Source of the DNA: Ktedonospora formicarum
GTDB lineage: Bacteria; Chloroflexota; Ktedonobacteria; Ktedonobacterales; Ktedonobacteraceae
Direction of reading: 5' to 3'
DNA: 64,000 bases
Assembly (NCBI RefSeq): GCF_016587355.1
Contig: NZ_BNJF01000001.1
Location: 1,984,001-2,048,000, forward strand
Within the stretch, counting starts at the first letter, position 1. Each line of letters begins with the position of its first letter. Under the pieces are notes generated by a model. The model ran no database searches. It was not told where the DNA came from and saw only the letters and a program-made list of their open reading frames with translations. Shown piece by piece: positions 18,827-26,472 of the stretch. The translations under genes were made by a program, and so were the position numbers.

Positions 18827-20422
18827 ATGCATATCGTTACCGTCGCGGAGATGAGAGAACTTGAAGCCCAGGCCGAACACCAATATGGCCTGACGTCTCC
18901 TATCCTCATGCGGCATGCGGGCCAGAGCGCCGCTGACATTTTCATGGCACAATTACTGCCACATCATTCAATCAATGATCTGGAAGTCCTCTTCCTGATT
19001 GGTCCAGGCAATAATGGTGGTGATGGGATGATCATGGCAGACAACCTAGCAAGAGCCGGGGCATTGGTCAGCCTATACACATGGAAGACCCACGAACTTA
19101 CCATACGTGGGCAGCCAATCGCTGAGCAACAAATAGACAAAGAGCTCACAAGTGGGCTACAAAGCGCGGACTACGTCATCGATGCACTCCTGGGAACAGG
19201 AACGTCACGCCCTCTCAACGAAGATATGCGCGCCTTGTTAGCACGCGTTGAAGGAGAGCGCAAACAACGTCCTGACCTTCGCGTTGTAGCAATCGACCAG
19301 CCAACTGGCGTACATACAGATAGTGGCGAGGTCGATCCAGGGACGCTCCGGGCGGATATGACGATTACGCTAGCCTGTCCCAAAATTGGCTTCTTCTTCT
19401 TCCCAGCGCGAGACTTTATTGGTGAGCTTCATGTAGGAAGTATTGCCCTACCACCTACCCTAGAGCACAACCTCTCCACGGAAATGCTTAATACAGGCTT
19501 GTGCCGGGCTTCTCTACCCAAACGGCCTCTCAATAGCAATAAAGGAACCTTTGGCAAGGTAATGCTTTTTTGCGGCTCCCAGCCCTATCCTGGCTCGGCC
19601 TACCTGGCAGGCAGCAGCGCAGCACGGGCAGGGGCGGGCCTGATTACGCTGGCCGTGACGGAAAAGATGCTTCCCACTTATGCAAGCTCATTCCATGAAG
19701 CGACCTTCGCCATCTTGCCGGAAGAACCGAAGAGTGAGATTAGTCGAGGCCAAGCACATGATCGAGCCCAGGCGCTCACCGAGCATCTTCCTGGTTATCG
19801 AGCACTCTTGATGGGTCCGGGATTGGGGCAATCGCCAGAGACTCGCGAAACCATTCTCCAGGTACTTGAAGACCTGCGCAACCAGCCCCCAAACAAGCGT
19901 CCACGCCTCATCATCGATGCTGATGGTCTGAATAACCTGTCAGCACTTGAACACTGGTGGACTTTGCTACCCGAGGGGACAGTCATCACCCCCCATCCAG
20001 GCGAGATGGGACGCCTTTGCGATAGCCTAAAAGTCTCTGGTGGTTCCATTGATCGCCTGCAACTGGCACGTGAGAAAGCGCGAGAATGGAATGTAATTCT
20101 CGTACTAAAGGGAGCTTGTACACTAGTTGTCTCGCCCTTGGGGGAAACACGCATCAATTGGAAGGCGAATCCTGCACTGGCAACCGCTGGTACAGGAGAT
20201 GTACTAGCAGGCATGATCGCAGGCTTCCTGGCCCAGGGGCTCATCCCTTTTGATGCGGCAAGTCTGGGGGTCTACCTGCACAGTTGCGCAGCCGAACGCG
20301 TAAGCTCCGAGTTGGGAGATGCGGGGCTGCTAGCCTCCGACCTCTTACCTCAAATTCCACGCGTTATGCGCGATATCCTCCATACCAGTTTTGAGGAAGG
20401 CAGCGATATCACTGAACGTTAA
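18827..20422 (+). CDS. nnr: Bifunctional NAD(P)H-hydrate epimerase / ADP-dependent dehydratase
   Basis: Repairs the damaged cofactor NAD(P)HX. The N-terminal YjeF/NnrE domain (1-225) epimerises the R and S forms; it starts MHIVTVAEMRELEAQ and has the LIGPGNNGGDGM loop. The C-terminal NnrD domain (about 235-525) is a ribokinase-like dehydratase using ADP, with GTFGKVMLFCGS, SAARAGAGLITLAV, the PHPGEMGRL block and the anion-hole segment ATAGTGDVLAGMIAGFLAQG. The 531-residue length fits the fused bacterial form. TTGGAGG seven bases before the ATG supports the start. It is followed directly by a terminator. Confidence 0.95.
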   Translation: MHIVTVAEMRELEAQAEHQYGLTSPILMRHAGQSAADIFMAQLLPHHSINDLEVLFLIGPGNNGGDGMIMADNLARAGALVSLYTWKTHELTIRGQPIAEQQIDKELTSGLQSADYVIDALLGTGTSRPLNEDMRALLARVEGERKQRPDLRVVAIDQPTGVHTDSGEVDPGTLRADMTITLACPKIGFFFFPARDFIGELHVGSIALPPTLEHNLSTEMLNTGLCRASLPKRPLNSNKGTFGKVMLFCGSQPYPGSAYLAGSSAARAGAGLITLAVTEKMLPTYASSFHEATFAILPEEPKSEISRGQAHDRAQALTEHLPGYRALLMGPGLGQSPETRETILQVLEDLRNQPPNKRPRLIIDADGLNNLSALEHWWTLLPEGTVITPHPGEMGRLCDSLKVSGGSIDRLQLAREKAREWNVILVLKGACTLVVSPLGETRINWKANPALATAGTGDVLAGMIAGFLAQGLIPFDAASLGVYLHSCAAERVSSELGDAGLLASDLLPQIPRVMRDILHTSFEEGSDITER

Positions 20423-20428
20423 ATAGGA

Positions 20429-20482
20429 GAAGGGGCAGTGGTGTAGATGCAATAAATATTACATCCACACCACTGCCCCTTC
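20429..20482. terminator. Bidirectional terminator after nnr
   Basis: Perfect 21-base arms starting GAAGGGGCAGTGGTGTAGAT around a 12-base AT-rich loop, between nnr and the convergent rplI. Confidence 0.85.
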
Positions 20483-20564
20483 TTCAGTATTGAGAGTGGC
20501 ACTCCTGCCAGGCTTCCCCCAGTGACATTACAGTGGGCAACACCTCTGGGTTCATAGAAACCTC

Positions 20565-21029
20565 TTAGGCTGTGACCGCGCCCGCCTCGTCAACAACGTT
20601 GACGGTCAGCTTGGGCTCCAACTGGGGAGCGATCTTGACGGGCACGCCGAAAGTGCCTAAAGCACGAATCGGCTCAGAAAGCTCAATAGAGCGGCGATCT
20701 ACCGTCAGTTTCTCCGAGTCACGCAGGGCGGTGGCAATATCCTGGCTGGTAATTGAGCCATAGAGGCGACCCTGGGCACCAACTTTTGCCTTAAAGGTGA
20801 GTGTTACCTGACCAAGGCGCTCGGCCAGCTGGCGATTGGTCTCATCCAGCTTCTCTTGCTTACGCTTTTCGGCGGCAATGCGCTGTGTGCGATTCGAGAT
20901 CAGGCTGGGCGTAGCACCAGCCGCAATCTTCTGCGGCAAGAGATAGTTACGGGCATACCCGTTCGCGACCTCTTTCAGGTCCCCGGCCTTTCCCAAACCC
21001 TGCACATCTTTTAAAAGAATTACTTTCAC
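20565..21029 (-). CDS. rplI: 50S ribosomal protein L9
   Basis: Binds 23S rRNA domain V at the base of the L1 stalk. The N-terminal domain reads MKVILLKDVQGLGKAGDLKE and VANGYARNYLLPQKIA, followed by the long connecting helix (about 45-80) and the C-terminal RNA-binding domain with VGAQGRLYGSITSQDIA. The start is GTG at 21029 behind AAGGAG; an ATG nearer the ribosome binding site is in another frame and stops at once. In many bacteria rplI follows rpsF, ssb and rpsR, but here it stands alone. Confidence 0.97.
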   Translation of the reverse strand: MKVILLKDVQGLGKAGDLKEVANGYARNYLLPQKIAAGATPSLISNRTQRIAAEKRKQEKLDETNRQLAERLGQVTLTFKAKVGAQGRLYGSITSQDIATALRDSEKLTVDRRSIELSEPIRALGTFGVPVKIAPQLEPKLTVNVVDEAGAVTA

Positions 21030-21396
21030 TGCTCGTTCATCTCCTTACAGAGGCGGGGCAAAGACCCGACTACCTCACGCGTATGATACGGCTGCTAGTA
21101 TACACCTTGCACGATACGAACGCAAGCTTTCGCATCTTAGGAACTCAAAGGGAAGATGACCCGCTGCTCGGGCAGAGGCAGTTATCAGAAGAGATTACAA
21201 TTACCAACACCAACTATAGGCCAATTTACCTTATTCTCTCTATAAGGCCCGCTTGTCCTGTTGCGCCTTCTTAGCATCTCCCCGTATAATAAGAATATTG
21301 CGTCAGAAATTATTCACCGAGTTCTATTCCTCGGTACTTTTTCAACATACACTTTATCGCCTTATTTTATCCATAGGTCAAAGGAAGTGCGTCATT
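21030..21396. other. Divergent intergenic region
   Basis: About 370 bases between rplI and the CoxG-like gene. A leftward reading frame extension of the CoxG-like gene to 21253 exists but lacks a ribosome binding site and family similarity. No RNA gene or clear promoter is recognised. Confidence 0.35.
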
Positions 21397-22077
21397 ATGC
21401 ATATCGAGGGCACATATACATTGCAGGCATCACCAGAAGAGGTGTGGCAATGTTTAACGGACAAAGAAGTGCTACAACAAGCCCTTACAAGCCTGGAGCA
21501 GCTTGAGGAACGAGAGAATAATCGCTACGGCCTCGCGCTCAATATTCGTCAGGCACCGCTCGCGGGCATCTATACTGGGCAAATTACAATTACGGAACAG
21601 CAATATCCCTACTATTGCCGCTTCATAATTACGGAGGGCGAAGGACAGAGGGGCATAGGTGGCGAGGGAACTCTTCACCTCAATGAGCGCAACGGTAATA
21701 CAATTATTGCTTATCAAGGCAAATTGACATTTGGCAAGAGCGTTCCCTCCCTGGTCGCCAGAGGAGCCGCCAAACTGTTAACCCAGCAATTCTTTATTAC
21801 ACTGGCCGAGCAGTTACGTCTCAAACGGAGCGCAGCCTCCGGCGGCTCAACCACCACAAACGATATCGTGCTTCTGACATCCCACACCTCCATGAACGAG
21901 CAGGAGCCACAATCTTTAGCACTCAGGTTTGTTCGCCTTCTTCGTATTGGCAAGGGGAATGCGGATGAGGAACGCCTCTGGGCCACGCGTCTACGACAGG
22001 CCAGCATTCTATCGGCGCTACTGATCCTCGTCTGGGTTGGCACACGCCTTCCCCGGAAGGCCAGGGCGCAAGCCTAG
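21397..22077 (+). CDS. CoxG/SRPBCC-family protein with C-terminal membrane anchor
   Basis: A 226-residue START-like protein related to CoxG, the carbon monoxide dehydrogenase subunit G family, whose members help membrane association or maturation of molybdenum hydroxylases. The fold signature is MHIEGTYTLQASPEEVWQCL, IRQAPLAGIYTGQITITEQQ, GGEGTLHL and LTFGKSVPSLVARGAAKLL. The C-terminus carries one membrane helix (ASILSALLILVWVGTRL) and a basic tail. The ATG at 21397 is chosen because AAAGGA lies about 13 bases upstream and the domain begins there. No coxSML genes are in the window, so the link to that enzyme is only by family. Confidence 0.82.
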   Translation: MHIEGTYTLQASPEEVWQCLTDKEVLQQALTSLEQLEERENNRYGLALNIRQAPLAGIYTGQITITEQQYPYYCRFIITEGEGQRGIGGEGTLHLNERNGNTIIAYQGKLTFGKSVPSLVARGAAKLLTQQFFITLAEQLRLKRSAASGGSTTTNDIVLLTSHTSMNEQEPQSLALRFVRLLRIGKGNADEERLWATRLRQASILSALLILVWVGTRLPRKARAQA

Positions 22078-22175
22078 CACTCTGTAGGCGTCGATATGAA
22101 CATGCTTCGCTTTCATAAGCCCGCTGCATATGGGCGCCTGCATGACTCTAAACATTCCGATGTGAATATACAGGT

Positions 22176-23393
22176 TCAGGACTCCATAGCCGAACGTAAG
22201 CGAGCTTTCCAATCACTGTCATCGCTCGTAGCTTCGCTATCGGACTTGCCATCTGAGATCCCTACAATCCAACTTCGCGCGCCATCAACAGTCCTGGTTG
22301 GTACAGCTCGCTGCTCCCGAGGCTCACTTTCATCAAGGTTACGCAAGGCATTCTGGGCGGCCTTGCGCACATCGTGTACAGGATCTTGAAGCAACGCCTG
22401 AATAGGTTCGAGGGCGCTCTTAATGCCCAGGCGTCCCAGAGTACGTACACTCCCGGCTCGCTCATCAGAGGTTGGTGCCTGCAAGAGGGGTAAAATATCG
22501 GGAGCCAGCTTGGTCAATGAGAGATCAGAGAGCAAGCGTAGCAATCGATTGAGGCGCATAGGGTGCCGCAAGCTCTTCAATGCATGCCGACAGTCGGCAT
22601 AGATCTGAGCTTTGTTACGAATACGTCCATCAGCGCGGGCTTCAGCCACGGCAACTTCAGGTGAGGTATGAGCAGTGCCACGCAAAAATGGTTCAATCCA
22701 GGGCGCGACCTCCTCATATTGCCCATCATTCTCATGTCTTTGCAAGATAGCATGAAAATGCTGCTCCAGCCAGTAATAGAGTGCTAATGTGACCTCAGCA
22801 TCACGGGCCGCATAGGCGACCATCGCTGGTGGCAAAGGACGGCGTGTCCAATCAGTTCGCTGTAGACTCTTATCCAGGCGCATATTGAAGGCCCGCCAGA
22901 GCATCGCCGCCAGCGAGGATTCATGCTGACCAAAGATCGAGCGGCTAGTAGCCTCCAGGTCGTAATAATGCGCTACAAAGATACCTCGCTCAGCCATAAC
23001 GCGCAGATCCGCACCTGCGCCATGAAGCAAGACCGCCACAGCCGGGTCGCTCACGATGGCATTCAATGGCGAGAGGTTTTTTAAACGTAAAGTATCGATG
23101 ACAAAACAATGGTTATCGATGGCGATCTGTAACAGCGACAGGCGCGGAATGCTGCTGCCGCCATCGAAGGAGCGAGAGCGCACCTGCATGAACTCCGCGT
23201 CTATCGCCACTACTGGCGCGTTCTTGAGCATCTCAATCGCTTGTTGAAGCTGCTCAGGATGCTCGATCCATTGCCGCTCACCTTTCGGGGGAAGTTGCCC
23301 AACAGGGAGCGTTGGGCCGAGATAGCCTGGCTGTATTTCCAGTTTGTCTGATTCTACCAATTTTACGTTATCTTTCAAAGATGTAGCATTCAA
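22176..23393 (-). CDS. Ribonuclease D-like 3'-5' exonuclease with C-terminal HEAT-like repeats
   Basis: An exonuclease of the DEDDy class. Visible catalytic blocks are VVAIDAEFMQ (Asp, Glu), LLHGAGADLRVMAE (Asp) and AYAARDAEVTLALYY (Tyr, Asp), as in RNase D, which trims tRNA 3' ends. Instead of the usual HRDC domains, the tail (last 120 residues) has HEAT-like helices: LLQAPTSDERAGSVRTLGRL and LLQDPVHDVRKAAQNALRNL. This fusion is uncommon. The start is uncertain. The frame opens at 23477, but a putative promoter (extended -10 TGCTATAGT at 23430-23435) lies inside it, so I prefer a TTG at 23393. Confidence 0.8.
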   Translation of the reverse strand: MNATSLKDNVKLVESDKLEIQPGYLGPTLPVGQLPPKGERQWIEHPEQLQQAIEMLKNAPVVAIDAEFMQVRSRSFDGGSSIPRLSLLQIAIDNHCFVIDTLRLKNLSPLNAIVSDPAVAVLLHGAGADLRVMAERGIFVAHYYDLEATSRSIFGQHESSLAAMLWRAFNMRLDKSLQRTDWTRRPLPPAMVAYAARDAEVTLALYYWLEQHFHAILQRHENDGQYEEVAPWIEPFLRGTAHTSPEVAVAEARADGRIRNKAQIYADCRHALKSLRHPMRLNRLLRLLSDLSLTKLAPDILPLLQAPTSDERAGSVRTLGRLGIKSALEPIQALLQDPVHDVRKAAQNALRNLDESEPREQRAVPTRTVDGARSWIVGISDGKSDSEATSDDSDWKARLRSAMES

Positions 23394-23453
23394 CCTTCTA
23401 TCAAGCGCGTATATGTGGCATATATTGACACTATAGCATACCTGAACGGTTTC

Positions 23454-23496
23454 GTACAGGGATGCATTGGCACCCATATACGAAACATCCCTGTAC
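23454..23496. repeat. Perfect 11-base inverted repeat
   Basis: GTACAGGGATG at 23454-23464 pairs with CATCCCTGTAC at 23486-23496 across a 21-base loop, upstream of the RNase D-like gene. Its role is unknown. Confidence 0.5.
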
Positions 23497-23535
23497 TCCT
23501 CTTGATCGGCAATCGCTACATTTCCTTAAACTCAC

Positions 23536-23601
23536 AAAGGTCTCTTATGCGAAGCGTTGATGTTAGTTGTAACAAACGCGCTCAGGTTTTCTATTAAGGA
23601 G
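23536..23601 (+). promoter_or_regulatory. Leader element (GAAAACC/GGTTTTC family), copy before carbonic anhydrase
   Basis: Ends in GCGCTCAGGTTTTCTATTAA then GGAG (23578-23601), which differs at one base from the copy before atpA. The upstream part, AAGGTCTCTTATGCGAA, also matches. The 5' GAAAACC arm is degenerate (GAAGCG), and a local hairpin GCGTTGATGTTA/TAACAAACGC fills the middle. Confidence 0.65.
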
Positions 23602-23606
23602 CAAGC

Positions 23607-23633
23607 ATGTTTCTAATTTTAAGAGCGAGATGA
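23607..23633 (+). CDS. Possible 8-codon upstream ORF before carbonic anhydrase
   Basis: ATG with AAGGAG five bases upstream, reading MFLILRAR then TGA. It lies right after the leader element and in the same frame as the carbonic anhydrase start 63 bases downstream. It may be a leader peptide or a relic of an earlier start. Confidence 0.25.
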   Translation: MFLILRAR

Positions 23634-23693
23634 CGTCTCTCTAGCAGAGAGTCTATTTGTCTTTGACTTGTGAAGTGAAAGGATAGTCAGCCG

Positions 23694-24257
23694 ATGCTTA
23701 AGGAGATACTGGCGCACAATGAACGCTTCACGCAGGAGCGCAAGATTAGACATATTGGGCATACACCACAGAAACATACAGCCATCGTGACGTGCATGGA
23801 TTGTCGCCTGGTCACGCTGTTTGAGGAGGCGCTCGGCGTACAACGAGGGGATGTGCTGATGCTGCGCACAGCAGGGGCAACCATTTCCACACCTGAACGT
23901 ACAAGCGCGCATAGTGATCTCATTCGCTCCCTGGCAGGTGGCATCTATTTGCTCGGCGTACGCGAGATCATTGTTGTCGGACATACCGAATGCGGGTTAG
24001 CAAATGTCAATCCAACAGTGCTCACCGCCACTATGCAGGCGCTGGGAGTCGATCCCCATGAACTCATCGTGCAGGAGAAACTAGGTGATATGAATGGGCT
24101 TCTACGCTGGCTCGGTGCCTTTCACGACGTACATGTCAATGTCCAGGAAGTGGTAGATGTCATTCGTCAGAGCCCCTTCCTACCTCGCATATCTACCCAT
24201 GGGCTGGTAATCGATATTCAAACCGCGCGCCTCACGGTTGTGACTCAAGACAAATAA
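23694..24257 (+). CDS. Beta-class carbonic anhydrase
   Basis: Zinc enzyme interconverting carbon dioxide and bicarbonate. Zinc ligands Cys34, His97 and Cys100 are in CMDCR and GHTECG. The Asp36-Arg38 dyad is kept, while the residue between them, usually Ser, is Cys37. The length of 187 residues fits the short prokaryotic clade. AAAGGA lies about 10 bases before the ATG at 23694. The leader carries an element nearly identical to the one before atpA, so the two genes may share a post-transcriptional control. Confidence 0.93.
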   Translation: MLKEILAHNERFTQERKIRHIGHTPQKHTAIVTCMDCRLVTLFEEALGVQRGDVLMLRTAGATISTPERTSAHSDLIRSLAGGIYLLGVREIIVVGHTECGLANVNPTVLTATMQALGVDPHELIVQEKLGDMNGLLRWLGAFHDVHVNVQEVVDVIRQSPFLPRISTHGLVIDIQTARLTVVTQDK

Positions 24258-24273
24258 AAGGGAGGGATAGCGC

Positions 24274-24339
24274 ACCTTCCCCATAATGCTCTACAATAGA
24301 AAGTACAAAGATCAAATGAGAGCATTATGGGGGGAAGGT
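24274..24339 (+). promoter_or_regulatory. Hairpin covering the ribosome binding site of the SGNH lipoprotein gene
   Basis: ACCTTCCCCATAATGCTCT pairs with the segment 24319-24339, which includes GGGGGGAAGGT directly before the ATG at 24340, with two extra G on the right arm. It may end the carbonic anhydrase transcript or block translation of the next gene. Confidence 0.55.
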
Positions 24340-25083
24340 ATGAGACAGCCATTCAATTCTCGGGGAGCACGCATGAGCCTGTTACTCTTACTAGCGCTGT
24401 TACTCGTTTGTAGTGCCTGCTCTATCGGCGGCACAGGGCAGAACGTACAGCCAACACCAACGCGCCCAGCACACGGAAAACAGTTGCTCACTGGAAAACC
24501 GCTGACATATGTTGCGCTGGGAGCCTCCGATGCCGTAGGTGTTGGCAGTGCAAACCCGGATAAGCAGAGCTATGTAGCGCTCATTGGTCAGCGTCTGCCA
24601 CGTGGCTCACACCTCCTCAACTTTGGGATTAGCGGCAGCACATTACATAACGCGCTGGCAAAAGAATTGCCCCTAACCCTCTCAACCTCACCCGAATTGG
24701 TCACAGTCTGGTTAGTAGCAAACGATTTTGTGGGAGGTGTGTCCTATGAGAGTTATATGAGCGACCTGCGTACACTGCTCAAACAGCTCCAGACAGGGAC
24801 ACATGCCTTTGTAGTTCTGGCAAATCTTCCCGATCTAACGCTGCTACCCAGTTTTTCAGGCCGCACCAGGGAACAGAAGACCAGCACGCTGCAAGAAATA
24901 AAGCGCTGGAACAATGGAATTGCGCACGAGGCAGCACACAATCACATCCCGCTGGTAGATCTCTTTGCGGACGAGAGCATATTAACAGCGCATCCCGAGT
25001 TCGTAAGCAACGATGGCTTTCATCCCAGTGCCAAAGGCTATGCAGTACTCGCAGATAAATTTTGGCGCGCTATTAACGCCTGA
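24340..25083 (+). CDS. SGNH/GDSL-type hydrolase, lipoprotein (paralogue)
   Basis: A 247-residue secreted hydrolase. The signal peptide has a basic start, a run of leucines and the lipobox VCSAC (lipid Cys about 27). SGNH blocks are YVALGASDAVGVG (Ser), LLNFGISGS (Gly), WLVANDFVGG (Asn) and SNDGFHPSAKGYAVLA (Asp, His). It matches the protein at 3052-3840 closely in all blocks and in the LPDLTLLPSFSG segment, so the two are paralogues. I chose the ATG at 24340 because the G-rich segment precedes it and the signal peptide is then of normal length; starts at 24286 and 24316 remain possible. Confidence 0.87.
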   Translation: MRQPFNSRGARMSLLLLLALLLVCSACSIGGTGQNVQPTPTRPAHGKQLLTGKPLTYVALGASDAVGVGSANPDKQSYVALIGQRLPRGSHLLNFGISGSTLHNALAKELPLTLSTSPELVTVWLVANDFVGGVSYESYMSDLRTLLKQLQTGTHAFVVLANLPDLTLLPSFSGRTREQKTSTLQEIKRWNNGIAHEAAHNHIPLVDLFADESILTAHPEFVSNDGFHPSAKGYAVLADKFWRAINA

Positions 25084-25160
25084 AAAAACTTCAAAGGAAC
25101 TTATGTAGGCATGCTGCAGCAGCACCCCTTACAGACATGCCTTAACATAACCAAAACAAG

Positions 25161-25207
25161 TGCCCCTCTGCAAACGCTTAGTTCTAAAGCAGATGCTTGC
25201 AGGGGCA
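25161..25207. terminator. Terminator hairpin between SGNH gene and phoU
   Basis: TGCCCCTCTGCAA...TTGCAGGGGCA imperfect inverted repeat between convergent genes. Confidence 0.65.
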
Positions 25208-25235
25208 TGATATATTTGATGCGCCGAGATAGTAA

Positions 25236-26021
25236 TCAGGCGTCCTCGTTATTGTTCTTTGATGAGGAGGGGACGATATAGTTATCACCCTCCACAATGA
25301 AGAGTAAGCGCTCACATATATTGGAGCAATGATCGCCTACTCGCTCCAGCTTATGCGCCATCCAAAGCAGATAGGTGGCACGCTGTAGAATGAGCGAGTC
25401 GTTTTGCAGAGCAGGAACGGCATGCGCGCCCGCCATCATCGCCATCAGATCATGACGCACCATATGATAGCGCACATCCACAACATCATCCTCTTCCCAA
25501 ATATAGCGTGCTGCACGCACATCGCGATCCTTAAAAGCTTTCATCGTGCCTTGCAAAACTCGGCGCGCCTCCTTACCCAGATCGAGGATTCCCTTCATGA
25601 TGGAAGCCTCAGTCATCGTCGCCGAACCGCTATCCGTCTTGTTCCCGGTCGCCTCAACCTTGACATGGGGCATACTATCACCGCGCAAAGGCATCATACG
25701 CAAAATATTCTGGGCAATGCCTGCCGCGCCATCACCAGTACGCTCCAGGTCACCCGCAATAGACAAGACCGAAGCCAGATAGCGTAAGTCACGCCCACCC
25801 AACGGCTGTTGCAGGGTCAGGAGGCGAATAGCACGCTCCTCTACGGAGGTACGCAGACTATCAATGAGCGTATCGCTTTCGATGACCATGCCAGCCTTCG
25901 CGATATCGCCAGATCCCAAGGCTTCCAAAGCTCGGCCTAGAGCTTCGTCAACCAGCATTCCCAGGCGGATGATCTGCTCATCCAGTTCTTGTAGCTCTCT
26001 ATCTAAAACCGAACGTGACAT
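25236..26021 (-). CDS. phoU: Phosphate transport/signalling regulator PhoU
   Basis: A 261-residue PhoU with two three-helix bundles. PhoU binds metal clusters through acidic motifs and damps phosphate uptake and Pho signalling. The first repeat contains LDEQIIRLGMLVDEAL and RDLRYLASVLSIAGDLERTGD; the second ILDLGKEARRVLQGTMKAF and ATYLLWMAHKLERVGDHCSNICE. The two ExxGD motifs are the hallmark. The ATG at 26021 matches the family start; AAGGAG lies 12-13 bases upstream. No pst genes or PhoR/PhoB pair are in the window. Its leader contains one copy of the dispersed element. Confidence 0.93.
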   Translation of the reverse strand: MSRSVLDRELQELDEQIIRLGMLVDEALGRALEALGSGDIAKAGMVIESDTLIDSLRTSVEERAIRLLTLQQPLGGRDLRYLASVLSIAGDLERTGDGAAGIAQNILRMMPLRGDSMPHVKVEATGNKTDSGSATMTEASIMKGILDLGKEARRVLQGTMKAFKDRDVRAARYIWEEDDVVDVRYHMVRHDLMAMMAGAHAVPALQNDSLILQRATYLLWMAHKLERVGDHCSNICERLLFIVEGDNYIVPSSSKNNNEDA

Positions 26022-26050
26022 TTTTCGCAACACACTCCTTAATGGCCTCA

Positions 26051-26176
26051 CGCGAAAACCAACGCCGTTATCGCGGCTAGCACGCACTCCTTAGCAAACC
26101 CCTGAGCACATTAGCTAGCGCTGACATTAAGGCAATGTTGGGGTTCGTAGCAATAAGCACACGCTCAGGTTTTCGG
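26051..26176. promoter_or_regulatory. Leader element copy between phoU and the PIG-L gene
   Basis: GCGAAAACCAACGCCGTTAT at 26052 onward matches the atpA copy at 26 of 31 positions. GCTCAGGTTTTCGG is at 26163-26176, with a further inner pair AAACCCCTGAGC (26096-26107). Orientation relative to phoU (minus) or the PIG-L gene (plus) is unclear because the element is an inverted repeat. Confidence 0.6.
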
Positions 26177-26472
26177 ATAAGTAGTATTCAACTGTCTGGG
26201 TCCTGTAGATAGGCTAAAGCGGCTTACAGTCTTCGAGCGTTTGATGCTCTCCTGCGGTGCTTTTCTTCACATCGCAAGATATAGTGTAACATATTCAAGC
26301 GAAGAAATATAGAGTATTAGAGCGGCGATTCGCTCTAATCTAAAAGGATGGGTATAAAAACAGGCAAGAGCTTCTTCCACCTATCAGGCTTCTACTGTTG
26401 ACAGCACTTCTAGGAATACGATACATTAAAGAAGTTCCATCCCGTGAAAGAAAAAACGCAAAGGAAAGAGCC
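26177..26472. other. Intergenic stretch before the PIG-L gene
   Basis: About 300 bases, partly AT-rich (26280-26350), with no gene recognised. The reading frame of the PIG-L gene extends back to 26398 without a ribosome binding site. Confidence 0.35.
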
